Source: an uncultured Collinsella sp.
GTDB taxonomy: Bacteria; Actinomycetota; Coriobacteriia; Coriobacteriales; Coriobacteriaceae
Assembly: GCA_938036665.1 (NCBI GenBank)
Contig: CALHWR010000210.1
Location: forward strand, 1-41,932
Direction of reading: 5' to 3'
Length of the DNA stretch: 41,932 nt
The first letter of the stretch is position 1. Each line of letters opens with the position of its first letter. The position numbers and the translations under genes are program-made. The notes beneath the pieces were generated by a model. That model saw only the letters and a program-made list of their open reading frames with translations. It was not told the DNA's origin and did not search any database. This document shows, piece after piece, positions 25,058 to 33,781 of the stretch.

Positions 25058-25765
25058 TTACTCAGCCAGGAAGTCGCGCTGGATAGCGGGATCGACCTTG
25101 ACGCCAGGGCCCATGGTGGAAGACACGGAGATGGACTTGACGTACTTGCCCTTAGCAGAAGAGGGCTTGACGCGCAGGATCTCGGTGTACAGGGCAGCGT
25201 AGTTCTCGACGAGCTGCTGCTCGGTGAAGGACTTCTTGCCCAGGGGCACGTGGCAGATGCCGTAGCGGTCGGCGCGGTACTCAACGCGGCCAGCCTTGAG
25301 CTCGGAGACCATCTTGGCGACGTCCATGGTCACGGTGCCGAGCTTGGGGTTCGGCATGAGGCCACGGGGACCAAGGATCTTACCGATGCGGCCAACCTTG
25401 GCCATCATGTTCGGCGTAGCGATAGCGGCGTCGAAGTTGATCTCGCCCTTCTGAATCTGGGCGACAAGCTCGTCGGAACCGATGATGTCGGCGCCGGCAG
25501 CCTCAGCCTCGCGGGCCTTCTCGCCCTCGGCGAAGACGGCAACACGAACGGTCTTGCCGGTGCCGTGGGGCAGGGAGATGGAACCACGGATGTTCTGGTC
25601 AGCCTTACGAGTATCGATGCCCAGACGGAAGTGGGCCTCGACGGTCTCGTCGAACTTGGCGGTGTCGAGCTCCTTGATGAGCTTGGCAGCCTGAAGGGGG
25701 GTGTAGAGCGTGGCGCGGTCGATCTTCTCGGCAGCGGCGTTATAGCTCTTACCATGCTTAGCCAT
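25058..25765 (-). CDS. rplA: 50S ribosomal protein L1
   Basis: A 235-residue L1 starting at the ATG at 25765, 8 nt behind AGGAGG. Typical segments are [50 protein letters not shown] and the [20 protein letters not shown] signature. It binds 23S rRNA at the L1 stalk and helps release deacylated tRNA. In many bacteria it also represses its own operon by binding the mRNA. A hairpin (ACGGGTGCCCC/GGAGCACCCGT, 25839-25864) lies in the 117-nt gap to rplK. Last gene of the tuf-rpmG-secE-nusG-rplK-rplA run. Confidence 0.98.
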   Translation of the reverse strand: MAKHGKSYNAAAEKIDRATLYTPLQAAKLIKELDTAKFDETVEAHFRLGIDTRKADQNIRGSISLPHGTGKTVRVAVFAEGEKAREAEAAGADIIGSDELVAQIQKGEINFDAAIATPNMMAKVGRIGKILGPRGLMPNPKLGTVTMDVAKMVSELKAGRVEYRADRYGICHVPLGKKSFTEQQLVENYAALYTEILRVKPSSAKGKYVKSISVSSTMGPGVKVDPAIQRDFLAE

Positions 25766-25882
25766 GTGCATTACCTCCTGTGGTTAAACGGGCGTGAGCC
25801 CTCCCACATCGTATCGTGTGCCCTATTGCACACATTTAACGGGTGCCCCGGTCGGAGCACCCGTCGTTACCTAAAGAAATCG

Positions 25883-26311
25883 CTACTCAGCGATGGTGAC
25901 GCCCATGGAACGGGCGGTACCGGCGATGATCTTCTTGGCGGCGTCAATGTCGTTGGCATTGAGGTCCGGCATCTTGATCTCGGCGATCTTGGTGAGCTGC
26001 TCCTGGGAGAGCTGACCAACCTTGTCGGCCTGGGGCTTAGCGGAACCAGACTTAAGGTTCAGCTCCTTCTTGATGAGGTGAGCCGCCGGCGGGGTCTTGG
26101 TGATGAAGGAGAAGGACTTGTCCTCGTAGACAGAGATCTCAACGGGGATGATGTCGCCCTTCTTGTCCTGCGTCTCGGCGTTAAAGGCCTGGCAGAACTG
26201 CATGATGTTCACGCCAGCAGCGCCCAGAGCGGGGCCGACGGGAGGAGCGGGGTTAGCTGCACCAGCAGGAATCTGGAGCTTAATGACGTTGGCAACCTTC
26301 TTCTCAGCCAT
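25883..26311 (-). CDS. rplK: 50S ribosomal protein L11
   Basis: A 142-residue L11 starting at the ATG at 26311 (GAAAGGA upstream). [36 protein letters not shown] and [18 protein letters not shown] are the classic N-domain; the C-terminal rRNA-binding domain holds GKVTIAE-like ends ([12 protein letters not shown]). It forms the GTPase-associated centre with 23S rRNA and is needed for RelA-type activation. It lies between nusG and rplA, as in nearly all Gram-positive bacteria. The 120-bp gap to nusG shows no gene. Confidence 0.98.
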   Translation of the reverse strand: MAEKKVANVIKLQIPAGAANPAPPVGPALGAAGVNIMQFCQAFNAETQDKKGDIIPVEISVYEDKSFSFITKTPPAAHLIKKELNLKSGSAKPQADKVGQLSQEQLTKIAEIKMPDLNANDIDAAKKIIAGTARSMGVTIAE

Positions 26312-26431
26312 GGTCATTCCTTTCGAATCACGAGTGTGAAGTACTTGCTATATCGTAAGCACGCACGTGTTAGAAGCACTCCTGAGATGAGCAGTCACAG
26401 AAGAAGCACGCTCGCGCGAACGGACGAAAAC

Positions 26432-26968
26432 TTAAGCGATGACAGCGACCTGGTTAAAGTCGAGCTCGACCGGCGTCTCGCGGCCAAAGATCATCAGCGT
26501 GACCTTGAGCTTGCCAGCCTCGGTGTTAACCTCGGAGACCTTGCCATCAAAGTCGGTAAGCGGGCCATCGGTGACGCGGACGGACGTGCCGACCTGAATA
26601 TCAACCGAGGTGCGCTTGGGCGAATCGCCCTTACCGGGACGACGAGTCATCTTGTTGTACTCGTCGCGGGAAAGCGGAGCGGGCTTGCCGTTGCCGCCCA
26701 GGAAACCGGTGACGCCAGGCGTGTTACGAACGCACGTCCAAGCATCGTCATCCATCTCCATGCGGACCAGGACATAACCCGGGAAGATCTTGGAATCCTT
26801 GGTCTCACGCTTGCCACCCTCTTTAATCTCGGTGACGCGCTCCATAGGAATCTCGATATCAAAGATACGGTCCTGCATGCCCATAGTCTCGATGCGATGC
26901 TCGAGATCGGACTTAACGCGGTTCTCGTATCCAGAGTAAGTGTGAACGACGTACCAACGCTTAGACAT
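26432..26968 (-). CDS. nusG: Transcription termination/antitermination protein NusG
   Basis: A 178-residue NusG. The NGN domain (KRWYVVHTYSGYENRVKSDLEHRIE, FPGYVLVRMEMDDDAWTCVRNTPGVTGFLG) and the C-terminal KOW domain (GTSVRVTDGPLTDFDGKVSEVNTEAGKLKVTLMIFGRETPVELDFNQV) are both complete. It binds RNA polymerase and couples it to Rho or to ribosomal S10. The gene lies 3 nt after secE and is certainly co-transcribed with it. Confidence 0.98.
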   Translation of the reverse strand: MSKRWYVVHTYSGYENRVKSDLEHRIETMGMQDRIFDIEIPMERVTEIKEGGKRETKDSKIFPGYVLVRMEMDDDAWTCVRNTPGVTGFLGGNGKPAPLSRDEYNKMTRRPGKGDSPKRTSVDIQVGTSVRVTDGPLTDFDGKVSEVNTEAGKLKVTLMIFGRETPVELDFNQVAVIA

Positions 26969-26971
26969 GGT

Positions 26972-27310
26972 TTAGCCCCTCAATCCGGAGAACAGAGCAA
27001 GAGCCTCGCCAAAGCCAGCATCGAGCAGAGCGATGACGACGCCGACGACGACCAGAGAAGCGCAAACGACAACCGAGTAGTTCACGAGCTCCTTCTTGTC
27101 AGGCCACGTGACACGCTTCATCTCAGACTTGACCGAAGCGAAATACTTCTTGGTGCGGGCGAAGAAACCAGGCTTCTCGTTCTTCTTAGACTTCGCAGCC
27201 TTCTCGCTCTTCTTGGCAACGGCCTTCTTGGCCTCAACCTTGGAGTTGGCGGCAGCGTTGTTGGCAGGCGCCTGCTGCTGTGCCTTCTTCTTGTTCTTCT
27301 TGTTGGCCAT
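26972..27310 (-). CDS. secE: Preprotein translocase subunit SecE
   Basis: A 112-residue SecE with an unusually long basic, Ala/Lys-rich N-terminal extension (about 48 residues, largely disordered). The conserved core FARTKKYFASVKSEMKRVTWPDKKELVNYSVVVCASLVVVGVVIALLDAGF follows, with one transmembrane helix. It is an essential part of the SecYEG channel. It lies between tRNA-Trp and nusG. Its start is preceded by GGAGGTAACCCAA. Confidence 0.97.
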   Translation of the reverse strand: MANKKNKKKAQQQAPANNAAANSKVEAKKAVAKKSEKAAKSKKNEKPGFFARTKKYFASVKSEMKRVTWPDKKELVNYSVVVCASLVVVGVVIALLDAGFGEALALFSGLRG

Positions 27311-27350
27311 TTGGGTTACCTCCGCGCAATGCGCTTATACATGAGTAAAC

Positions 27351-27377
27351 CGTAAGCCCCCAATTGGGAGCTTACGG
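27351..27377 (-). other. Palindromic hairpin between tRNA-Trp and secE
   Basis: CCGTAAGC (27351-27358) pairs with GCTTACGG (27370-27377), and the inner CCCAATTGGG extends the stem. There is no T tract. It may be an RNA-processing site or an attenuator between the tRNA and secE. Confidence 0.5.
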
Positions 27378-27386
27378 AATAATGAC

Positions 27387-27462
27387 TGGCACGCCAGGAA
27401 GGACTCGAACCCTCAACACTCGGTTTTGGAGACCGATGCTCTACCAATTGAACTACTGGCGT
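27387..27462 (-). tRNA. tRNA-Trp (CCA)
   Basis: A full cloverleaf: acceptor ACGCCAG/CTGGCGT, anticodon stem-loop TCGGT-CTCCAAA-ACCGA with anticodon CCA, T arm GAGGGTTCGAGTCCTTC, discriminator G and an encoded CCA end. It lies between rpmG and secE, its usual place in Gram-positive genomes. Confidence 0.97.
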
Positions 27463-27475
27463 ATGTGACTAGAGA

Positions 27476-27625
27476 CTAGCGAGTCTCTTTGTGCAGCGTG
27501 TGGTGACGGCACCAGGGGCAATACTTCTTGATCTCCATACGATCAGGCATGGTCGACTTGTTCTTGGTGGTCGTATAGTTGCGGCGCTTGCACTCAGTGC
27601 ACGCAAGAGTAACTAGAGTACGCAT
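27476..27625 (-). CDS. rpmG: 50S ribosomal protein L33
   Basis: A 49-residue protein. It begins [20 protein letters not shown] and ends [15 protein letters not shown]. The two CxxC pairs make it the zinc-binding (C+) form of L33. The start ATG at 27625 follows GAAAGG at a longer spacing. It sits immediately upstream of tRNA-Trp with a 13-nt gap and has its own promoter (27671-27700). Confidence 0.96.
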   Translation of the reverse strand: MRTLVTLACTECKRRNYTTTKNKSTMPDRMEIKKYCPWCRHHTLHKETR

Positions 27626-27670
27626 GTATCCTGAACCTTTCATTTCCGCCCCGTACGGGCACGAGTTGTT

Positions 27671-27700
27671 ACTTTATCAGCTCCACGTAAGTGCTGTCAA
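27671..27700 (-). promoter_or_regulatory. Promoter of rpmG-tRNA-Trp-secE-nusG
   Basis: On the minus strand TTGACA (27700-27695) and TAAAGT (27676-27671) are 18 bp apart, about 45-75 bp upstream of rpmG. The spacing equals that of the tRNA-tuf promoter at 29500. Confidence 0.7.
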
Positions 27701-27844
27701 TGAAAACCTCGAGTCAATTGGTTCTCGGTGGATCCATTCATATTTGGAACACATCAATGAAGCCATCGAGATCTAATCAATCCCTCGCGCTTGGCTTATG
27801 GGCGAGCTAAGCGCAATCGGCAGGGAATAAGCCCCGCGTAGAAA

Positions 27845-27875
27845 AGAACCCGGCACCCTATAAGTGCCGGGTTCT
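27845..27875 (-). terminator. Terminator of tuf
   Basis: AGAACCCGGCAC (27845-27856) pairs perfectly with GTGCCGGGTTCT (27864-27875). It is followed on the minus strand by TTTTCT. It separates tuf from the rpmG promoter. Confidence 0.88.
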
Positions 27876-27902
27876 CTAAGTCAGCTATATCAAAGAGCTT
27901 AT

Positions 27903-29093
27903 TTACTCAATGATCGTGGAGACGATGCCCGAACCGACGGTGTGGCCACCCTCGCGGATAGCGAAGCGCAGGCCCTCCTCCATGGCGATCGGGTGAATAA
28001 GGTCGCCCTCGATGGTGATGTGGTCACCAGGCATAGCCATCTCGGTGCCCTCGGGGAGCTTGACCGTACCGGTAACGTCGGTGGTACGGAAGTAGAACTG
28101 AGGACGATAACCATCGAAGAACGGGGTGTGACGGCCGCCCTCCTCCTTGGTCAGAACGTAAATCTCACCGGTGAACTTGGTGTGCGGGGTAACCGAACCG
28201 GGCTTGCAGAGAACCTGGCCGCGCTCGATGTCCTCGCGCTTGATGCCGCGGAGCAGCAGACCGACGTTGTCGCCAGCCTCGCAGAAGTCCATGGACTTAC
28301 GGAACATCTCGATACCGGTAACGACGGTGTTCTGGGTATCCTTGATGCCGACGATCTCGACGGGCTCGTTGAGCTTAAGCTCACCGCGCTCGACACGGCC
28401 GGTAGCAACGGTACCACGGCCGGAGATGGTCATAACGTCCTCAACAGCCATCAGGAACGGAAGGTCGTTGTTACGAGCAGGCGTCGGGATGTACTCGTCG
28501 ACAGCGTTCATGAGCTCGCGAATGGCGTCCATCCACTTGGCGTCGCCCTCGAGAGCGCCCAGAGCGGAACCACGGATGACGGGGATGTCGTCGCCGGGGA
28601 AATCGTACTCGGAGAGGAGCTCACGGGTCTCCATCTCGACGAGGTCGATGAGCTCGTCATCGTCGACCATGTCGCACTTGTTCAGGAAGACGACGATGTA
28701 GGGAACGCCGACCTGACGGGCGAGCAGGATGTGCTCGCGAGTCTGAGCCATGGGGCCGTCGGTAGCGGCGATGACCAGGATAGCGCCGTCCATCTGAGCA
28801 GCACCGGTGATCATGTTCTTGACGTAGTCAGCGTGGCCCGGGCAGTCAACGTGAGCGTAGTGACGGGCAGCGGTCTCGTACTCGACGTGGGAGACGGAGA
28901 TCGTAATGCCGCGCTCGCGCTCCTCGGGAGCCTTGTCGATGTTCTCGAACGCAGTGAAGTCAGCCTTGCAGCCCTCGGTCTCAGAGAGAACCTTGGTGAT
29001 GGCGGCGGTCAGCGTGGTCTTGCCGTGGTCGACGTGACCAATGGTGCCGATGTTAACATGCGGCTTAGTGCGCTCAAACTTCTCTTTGGCCAT
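27903..29093 (-). CDS. tuf: Elongation factor Tu
   Basis: A 396-residue EF-Tu. G1 GHVDHGKT, the switch-[14 protein letters not shown] and NKCDMVDD are all present, and domains II and III are complete (ending [12 protein letters not shown]). It delivers aminoacyl-tRNA to the ribosome with GTP. AGGAGGG lies upstream of the ATG. It is the distal gene of a tRNA-Tyr/Thr/Met-tuf transcription unit, so tRNA and EF-Tu are expressed together. A hairpin GTGGCCTCTCAA/TTGAGAAGCCAC (29148-29178) lies between tRNA-Met and tuf and may be a processing site. Confidence 0.99.
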   Translation of the reverse strand: MAKEKFERTKPHVNIGTIGHVDHGKTTLTAAITKVLSETEGCKADFTAFENIDKAPEERERGITISVSHVEYETAARHYAHVDCPGHADYVKNMITGAAQMDGAILVIAATDGPMAQTREHILLARQVGVPYIVVFLNKCDMVDDDELIDLVEMETRELLSEYDFPGDDIPVIRGSALGALEGDAKWMDAIRELMNAVDEYIPTPARNNDLPFLMAVEDVMTISGRGTVATGRVERGELKLNEPVEIVGIKDTQNTVVTGIEMFRKSMDFCEAGDNVGLLLRGIKREDIERGQVLCKPGSVTPHTKFTGEIYVLTKEEGGRHTPFFDGYRPQFYFRTTDVTGTVKLPEGTEMAMPGDHITIEGDLIHPIAMEEGLRFAIREGGHTVGSGIVSTIIE

Positions 29094-29189
29094 AAAGCCC
29101 TCCTCTTAACAGGTCGTCCCCGGACGGGACTTTGCCTTTATACCATAGTGGCCTCTCAACATACTATTGAGAAGCCACCGTGTTACCTA

Positions 29190-29266
29190 TGGTAGCGGTG
29201 ACTGGATTCGAACCAGTGACGCCACGGGTATGAACCGTGTGCTCTAACCAACTGAGCTACACCGCC
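29190..29266 (-). tRNA. tRNA-Met (CAT anticodon, elongator type)
   Basis: Acceptor GGCGGTG/CACCGCT with discriminator A and encoded CCA. The anticodon stem-loop is CACGG-TTCATAC-CCGTG and the T arm is CTGGTTCGAATCCAG. The G1-U72 pair and the absence of three G-C pairs in the anticodon stem argue against an initiator. A CAT-anticodon tRNA-Ile2 cannot be fully excluded. Confidence 0.93.
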
Positions 29267-29269
29267 GGA

Positions 29270-29345
29270 TGGAGCCTGCAACCAGACTTGAACTGGTGAC
29301 CTCTTCGTTACCAACGAAGTGCTCTACCGACTGAGCTATACAGGC
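29270..29345 (-). tRNA. tRNA-Thr (GGT)
   Basis: Acceptor GCCTGTA/TGCAGGC, discriminator T and encoded CCA. The anticodon arm CTTCG-TTGGTAA-CGAAG gives anticodon GGT. It lies 3 nt from tRNA-Met. Confidence 0.95.
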
Positions 29346-29355
29346 ACTTGACGGG

Positions 29356-29437
29356 TGGGAGCTATAGGATTCGAACCTATGTAGGCAGAGCCAACGGGTT
29401 TACAGCCCGTCCCCATTAACCACTCGGGCAAACTCCC
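29356..29437 (-). tRNA. tRNA-Tyr (GTA)
   Basis: Acceptor GGGAGTT/AGCTCCC. The anticodon arm ACGGG-CTGTAAA-CCCGT gives GTA. A long variable arm (GGCTCTGCC region), as in class II tRNAs, is present. CCA is not encoded (A-CCC follows). First gene of the tRNA-tuf unit. Confidence 0.94.
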
Positions 29438-29499
29438 AATCGTTCAAGTATCCGCAGGTTCTTTGGTCTTTTGGACCGCCGCCCCCGCGAACGAAGAAG

Positions 29500-29529
29500 A
29501 TAATACGATGCAACCTTGGGGGCTGTCAA
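29500..29529 (-). promoter_or_regulatory. Promoter of the tRNA-Tyr/Thr/Met-tuf operon
   Basis: TTGACA (29529-29524) and TATTAT (29505-29500) on the minus strand are 18 bp apart, about 60-90 bp upstream of tRNA-Tyr. The upstream stretch to about 29740 holds no convincing gene. Confidence 0.8.
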
Positions 29530-29744
29530 CGAAAACCTCTAAATACACGGTTCCGGGCGTATCTATATACCTTTGACCTGCGGTTTTGTTGAGTTTAGAT
29601 ATGATGGACAGTGGATTTGGCCGCGCTGGTGACATTTCCCGAGGGAACACTTTGGCACGGTGGAGTGATCCTGCAGAACATCCCTTCGATAACAACTCAT
29701 TTGTACCTATATATAGGTTGAGATCGGGCTTCCTTGGCAAATTC

Positions 29745-29836
29745 GAGCGTGGATATTCTCCCGTTTGAAATCGAGCGTGGACAATCTCCCACTTTTGGCG
29801 TGCCACTGGGCCCAAAGTGGAAGATTATCCACGCTC
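29745..29836. repeat. GAGCGTGGATAATCTCC repeat cluster with 23-bp inverted repeat
   Basis: A half unit GAGCGTGGATATTCTCC starts at 29745. A second unit starts 28 bp later at 29773 and runs to 29795; its near-perfect inverse (two mismatches in 23) lies at 29814-29836 across an 18-nt loop. A further single arm, ATTATCCACGCTC, is at 33874-33886. The cluster fills the gap between the tRNA-tuf promoter and the end of the rpiR gene and could terminate transcription from either side. Confidence 0.85.
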
Positions 29837-29867
29837 ATTCTCCAGGCGGGAGAACTATAGAGCCGAA

Positions 29868-30701
29868 CTACTCGGGCCAGGCCAAAGTAGACCCATAGAG
29901 CGGCTCCCCCTTGGTGCAGGGGTAGCGACTCAAGTAACACGACGATAGCAAGTCGAAGAAATAAGTCATGGCATATTTCGAATAAACGCCGAGTCGGTCA
30001 ATTCCGTTTCCCGCATTACCAAGACGATATACACGGTCAAAAGACCTCGATTTGTCATCGTTGCTAAACGCAGTAATTAGAATCTTCCTGCCCGAACGGC
30101 AATCAAGATACTCACGTGCCTGTGACGCAAATAGCCCGGAGACCGATACGAGAATTATCAATGACTGCGAAACGTCTCCCATGTTTTTCAATTCCGCGAC
30201 GTTAGCCCCAGCAACTATGCGAACTATCTTGCCCGCATAAAACATTTCCTGCTGAAATCGTACGAGATTGGCGCTCACATTATTGGTGCACCAGATTTCA
30301 ACGTTTTTATGGCCATCAATTTCGTCGGCAAGGTGCTTAATAGCGATATCGGACACGCCGCTTTCAACCTCAGCGAACATCTCGATCATGCGAACGTCGA
30401 GCTCTGCCCTGTACTCCTCGTAGCCAAATTCCTCCTCTCGATGGCTTAAGTCGCTTGGAAAGACTGATTGAGTAAATGATTCTTTCAAATCGCTAAGAGA
30501 CTGGTAGCCCAATCGATTGCAGAAACGACGAACAGCGGAACGGGTCACGAATGCATCGCGGGTTATTGCGGCAACATTGATTTCGCTCGAACGCCTAATG
30601 TGAGCGATGAGATATCGAGCGATGGCGGCATCGTTTGACCCAAACTCGCTGTTGATGATTGAGCTAATGCGATTGAGCACATCGAAGTCATTGATATTCA
30701 C
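29868..30701 (-). CDS. MurR/RpiR family transcriptional regulator
   Basis: A 277-residue regulator when started at the GTG at 30701, which follows AAGAGG at 6 nt. The ATG at 30740 is in frame but has no visible ribosome site. The N-terminal HTH_6 domain (VLNRISSIINSEFGSNDAAIARYLIAHIRRSSEINVAAITRDAFVTRSAVRRFCNRLGYQSLSDLKESF) recognises DNA. The C-terminal SIS domain (KNVEIWCTNNVSANLVRFQQEMFYAGKIV, SQSLIILVSVSGLFASQAREYLD) senses a phosphosugar. Divergent from the GH1-PTS operon, it probably controls that operon in response to a phosphorylated beta-glycoside. Codons are more AT-rich than in the ribosomal genes nearby. Confidence 0.9.
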   Translation of the reverse strand: MNINDFDVLNRISSIINSEFGSNDAAIARYLIAHIRRSSEINVAAITRDAFVTRSAVRRFCNRLGYQSLSDLKESFTQSVFPSDLSHREEEFGYEEYRAELDVRMIEMFAEVESGVSDIAIKHLADEIDGHKNVEIWCTNNVSANLVRFQQEMFYAGKIVRIVAGANVAELKNMGDVSQSLIILVSVSGLFASQAREYLDCRSGRKILITAFSNDDKSRSFDRVYRLGNAGNGIDRLGVYSKYAMTYFFDLLSSCYLSRYPCTKGEPLYGSTLAWPE

Positions 30702-30743
30702 GTGATCCCTCTTTCCGCTCTCCTCGAAATCATGGTTCATTTA

Positions 30744-30781
30744 TTGAATCAAACAGCTTTGGTCGTTCTCCTATGATTCAA
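30744..30781. promoter_or_regulatory. Candidate RpiR operator (inverted TTGAATCA)
   Basis: TTGAATCA (30744-30751) and TGATTCAA (30774-30781) are perfect inverse half-sites with centres 30 bp apart in the divergent intergenic region. Binding of two dimers or one tetramer there could repress both the regulator and the bgl operon. Confidence 0.5.
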
Positions 30782-30852
30782 ATCAGTTGACGTCATCTTA
30801 ATCGTAATTCCGCCACACGTATCCACCGTGTTGAATGATGGAAAGGGGATTC

Positions 30853-32271
30853 ATGGACAACGTGAACAACATGCCGTTTCTCTGGGGTTCCGCCACGGCG
30901 TCTTATCAGTGCGAGGGTGCCTGGAACGAAGACGGCAAAGGCCTTGGCGAGTGGGATTTCTTTAGCCACACAAGCAATAAGAACATCAACCATGTTGACG
31001 GTGATGTATCTTGCGACTTCTACCATCGCTATGAAGAAGATATCCGCATGATGAAAGAAGGCGGACAAAACACTTATCGCTTCTCTCTTTCATGGAGTCG
31101 AATCATCCCCACGGGTATCGGCGAAGTGAATGAAGAGGGTATCGATTTTTATAATCGGGTCATTGATTGTTGCCTCGAAAATGGCATAGAGCCCAACGTT
31201 ACGCTGTTCCATTACGATCTACCATTCACGCTTGCTTGCAAAGGCGGATGGCTGAACAACGACATGGCAGAGTGGTTCTGCAAATACGCCAAGATTTGCT
31301 TTGAGCGCTTTGGAGACCGCGTCAAAATCTGGGCTACCGTTAACGAGCCGCATTTCTACAGCTACTGCGTAAACATGTTGGGCAACTATCCCCCCAATCG
31401 ATCGCTCGACGTTCAGTCGTACATGCAGTTTCAGTACAACCTGATGCGCGCGAGCGCACTCGCAGTCCGAACATATCGTCAAATGGGCTACGACGGCATC
31501 ATCGGCGCCGTCCACGATGGCGGCGTTGTCGAACTCGACCCGGCAACCGAGCACCCTGATGACGTATTTCGATACGCAGACTTTTTCGCCAATCGCATGA
31601 TTCTGGCACCAGCGCTTCAGGGTCAACTGCCGCCAGAAATGGACGAAATCCTTGAAAAACTTGGCGTCTCGCTCTATCGATCCCCAAATGACGTAGAAGA
31701 ATTCAGAGACGGTAAAGTCGATTTTATTGGACTCAACGTGTATTGCCGAGAGTATGTAACCGACTGGCACGGTGGAGAGCTTGCCGTTTCGGCGAACAAT
31801 AAGGGCGGTTCGAGCAAAAAGGTCGAAGGAAAATGCATTGCGCCCTTGTTTGAAAGCGCCCGCGACAGCAATGTTCCCCGCAATAAATGGGGCCGCGAAA
31901 TACTCCCAGGTTGCATGTATTCAACCATCATGGATGTCCACGAGCGCTATGACGCGCCCCGCATCTTTATTACGGAAAACGGACATGGCGCCTATGAGCA
32001 ACCAGACGCAGACGGAATGATCCACGATGATGACCGCATCGAGCTTCTGGGCCAGTTCATCGAGCACATGATGAGGGCTAAGCGCGACGGCGCGCGCGTT
32101 GAGGGCTACTACCTCTGGTCGACGATGGATCTGTATAGCTGGATCAACGGCTACGAAAAACGATACGGACTTGTCCATATCGACTTCGAGAACAATCTGG
32201 AGCGCACCCCCAAAAAGAGCTGGTATTGGTACCGAGACCTTATCTCGAAGTATCAGGAGCAGGAAGGTTAG
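30853..32271 (+). CDS. GH1 6-phospho-beta-glycosidase (glucosidase/galactosidase)
   Basis: A 472-residue GH1 enzyme starting at the ATG at 30853 behind GGAAAGGGG. FLWGSATASYQCEGAWNEDGKG starts the barrel, TVNEP holds the acid/base E165, and ITENG holds the nucleophile E375. Near the C-terminus S429, K436 and Y438 (S-W-I-N-G-Y-E-K-R-Y) reproduce the phosphate-binding triad of phospho-beta-glycosidases such as LacG. Trp430 after the serine is the residue associated with galactose-6-phosphate preference in LacG; 6-phospho-beta-glucosidases usually carry Ala or Met. The enzyme hydrolyses PTS-phosphorylated disaccharides or aryl glycosides in the cytoplasm. The PTS gene follows after 9 nt. Confidence 0.93.
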   Translation: MDNVNNMPFLWGSATASYQCEGAWNEDGKGLGEWDFFSHTSNKNINHVDGDVSCDFYHRYEEDIRMMKEGGQNTYRFSLSWSRIIPTGIGEVNEEGIDFYNRVIDCCLENGIEPNVTLFHYDLPFTLACKGGWLNNDMAEWFCKYAKICFERFGDRVKIWATVNEPHFYSYCVNMLGNYPPNRSLDVQSYMQFQYNLMRASALAVRTYRQMGYDGIIGAVHDGGVVELDPATEHPDDVFRYADFFANRMILAPALQGQLPPEMDEILEKLGVSLYRSPNDVEEFRDGKVDFIGLNVYCREYVTDWHGGELAVSANNKGGSSKKVEGKCIAPLFESARDSNVPRNKWGREILPGCMYSTIMDVHERYDAPRIFITENGHGAYEQPDADGMIHDDDRIELLGQFIEHMMRAKRDGARVEGYYLWSTMDLYSWINGYEKRYGLVHIDFENNLERTPKKSWYWYRDLISKYQEQEG

Positions 32272-32280
32272 GAGAAAGAG

Positions 32281-33681
32281 ATGAAATATCAGGCAATGTC
32301 CGAAACAGTCCTAAAGGCTGTTGGCGGCAAAGAGAACATTACATCGGTAACTCATTGTGCGACGCGCCTTCGCATCGACGCACGAGACACCTCGATCATC
32401 GATCTCCAGCTCGCCAAATCGGCCGATCAGGCGCTCGGGGCAGTAGTCAGCGGTGGCCAGCTTCAGGTGATCATCGGCCCCAACGTCACCGAGGCTTACA
32501 ACGACTTCCTCGACTTCGCGGGAATCGAAGTCGGCGGTGGCACGGTTGCCGACGATGCCCAAACCGCCAAAGACCTTGCAGAAGGCATTAAAAGCGGTAA
32601 CACCGCCATGGGCTTGATTGAGAAATTCGGGAACGTCTCTGCACAGGTATTCATGCCCATCGTCCCGGCGCTCATCGTTGGCGGACTCATTCTTTCGATC
32701 AAGAATCTCCTGGTCAATTATTGCGGATTGAGCACCGATAGCGGAACCGCCCAGGTCCTGTTGGCGATCTTTAGCGCTTCGTTTAGCTTCTTGCCCGTTT
32801 ATCTTGGTTATCAGCTCGCGGCCGTCATGAAGATGCAGCCCATCATGGGCGCATTGCTGGGCGCGATCATGATCAGCTCGTCCATTAGCGGTGCCGAGGG
32901 TCTCGACTTTCTTGGTATTCCCATCCCGACGAACGACTATTCGAGTACGGTAGTGCCCATCGTACTGGGCGTTGTATTCATGTACTTTGTCGACCGCGGC
33001 CTTCAGAAGATCATTCCCGACGTTACCAAACTGTTCTTGAAGCCGCTGCTCACCATGATCATCGTCGTGCCCGTCGAACTTATTATCCTTGGCCCCGCCG
33101 GCAGCATGATGGGCTACGCGCTGAGCGATGCCGTCACGTGGCTTATGGACAACGTGGCATTTATCGCTACTCCGATCCTGGCAGCCCTTAACCCCTATTT
33201 CGTCATGCTCGGTCTCGATAAGGCTTACATCGCAATCGAAGTTACGAGCCTGGCGCAGCTCGGTTGGGCACCCATTATCTTTGGATTCATCTCGAACCTC
33301 TGCATTGGCGGCACGAGCCTCGCCCTGGCAACTGCCATGAAGGGAAACAAAGAGAAGAGGGGTATGGTCACCACGGTTGCCGTCACCGCACTCTGTGGCG
33401 TAACCGAGCCCGCGTTCTACGGTTGCCTCATCGAGCGTCCCCGCCTGCTTGTCGGCACGGCAATCGGCGCGCTCTGCGCTGGACTCCCTGCAGGCATCTT
33501 TGTTCTGAAAGAGTATGTTGCGGGAGCATGCCCCGGCCTTCTTTCGGCACTCATCTTTATCGCTCCCGATGGGTCCATGGGTAACTTCGTGCTGGCATGC
33601 GTTGTCGCCATCATCGCCATCGTCGTCTCCTTCATCGCTGCACGCGTGATCATCAAGAAGAACCCCAGCTATATTGAGTAG
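32281..33681 (+). CDS. PTS beta-glucoside/sucrose-type EIIBC transporter (no EIIA domain)
   Basis: A 466-residue membrane protein. The EIIB domain (residues 1-85) has the phosphocysteine C26 in THCATRLRI. The EIIC domain (from about 110) has 8-10 membrane helices and the TEPAFYG loop (equivalent to the GITEP motif) that binds sugar. No EIIA domain is fused at the C-terminus, unlike BglP, so phosphate must come from a separate EIIA such as the one at 9146-9709. It imports and phosphorylates a beta-glycoside, which the GH1 enzyme then splits. GGAGAAAGAG precedes the ATG; the gap to the GH1 stop is 9 nt. Confidence 0.94.
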   Translation: MKYQAMSETVLKAVGGKENITSVTHCATRLRIDARDTSIIDLQLAKSADQALGAVVSGGQLQVIIGPNVTEAYNDFLDFAGIEVGGGTVADDAQTAKDLAEGIKSGNTAMGLIEKFGNVSAQVFMPIVPALIVGGLILSIKNLLVNYCGLSTDSGTAQVLLAIFSASFSFLPVYLGYQLAAVMKMQPIMGALLGAIMISSSISGAEGLDFLGIPIPTNDYSSTVVPIVLGVVFMYFVDRGLQKIIPDVTKLFLKPLLTMIIVVPVELIILGPAGSMMGYALSDAVTWLMDNVAFIATPILAALNPYFVMLGLDKAYIAIEVTSLAQLGWAPIIFGFISNLCIGGTSLALATAMKGNKEKRGMVTTVAVTALCGVTEPAFYGCLIERPRLLVGTAIGALCAGLPAGIFVLKEYVAGACPGLLSALIFIAPDGSMGNFVLACVVAIIAIVVSFIAARVIIKKNPSYIE

Positions 33682-33781
33682 ATGCCCGCTGTTTGCATTG
33701 GGGACATCCTCGGCAGACCATTAGCAAGAACCCAAGAAGTTCCTTAGGAGCTCGATTAATCCATTCGGATTCCTGAGGCAC

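Noticed and set aside
25250..27355. 701-codon open frame on the plus strand
   Set aside because: Antisense to rplA, rplK, nusG and secE, with no family similarity; highly biased codons in ribosomal genes leave the opposite strand open.
29444..29815. 123-codon frame on the minus strand upstream of tRNA-Tyr
   Set aside because: It runs through the tRNA-tuf promoter and the GAGCGTGG repeats and has no ribosome site or similarity.
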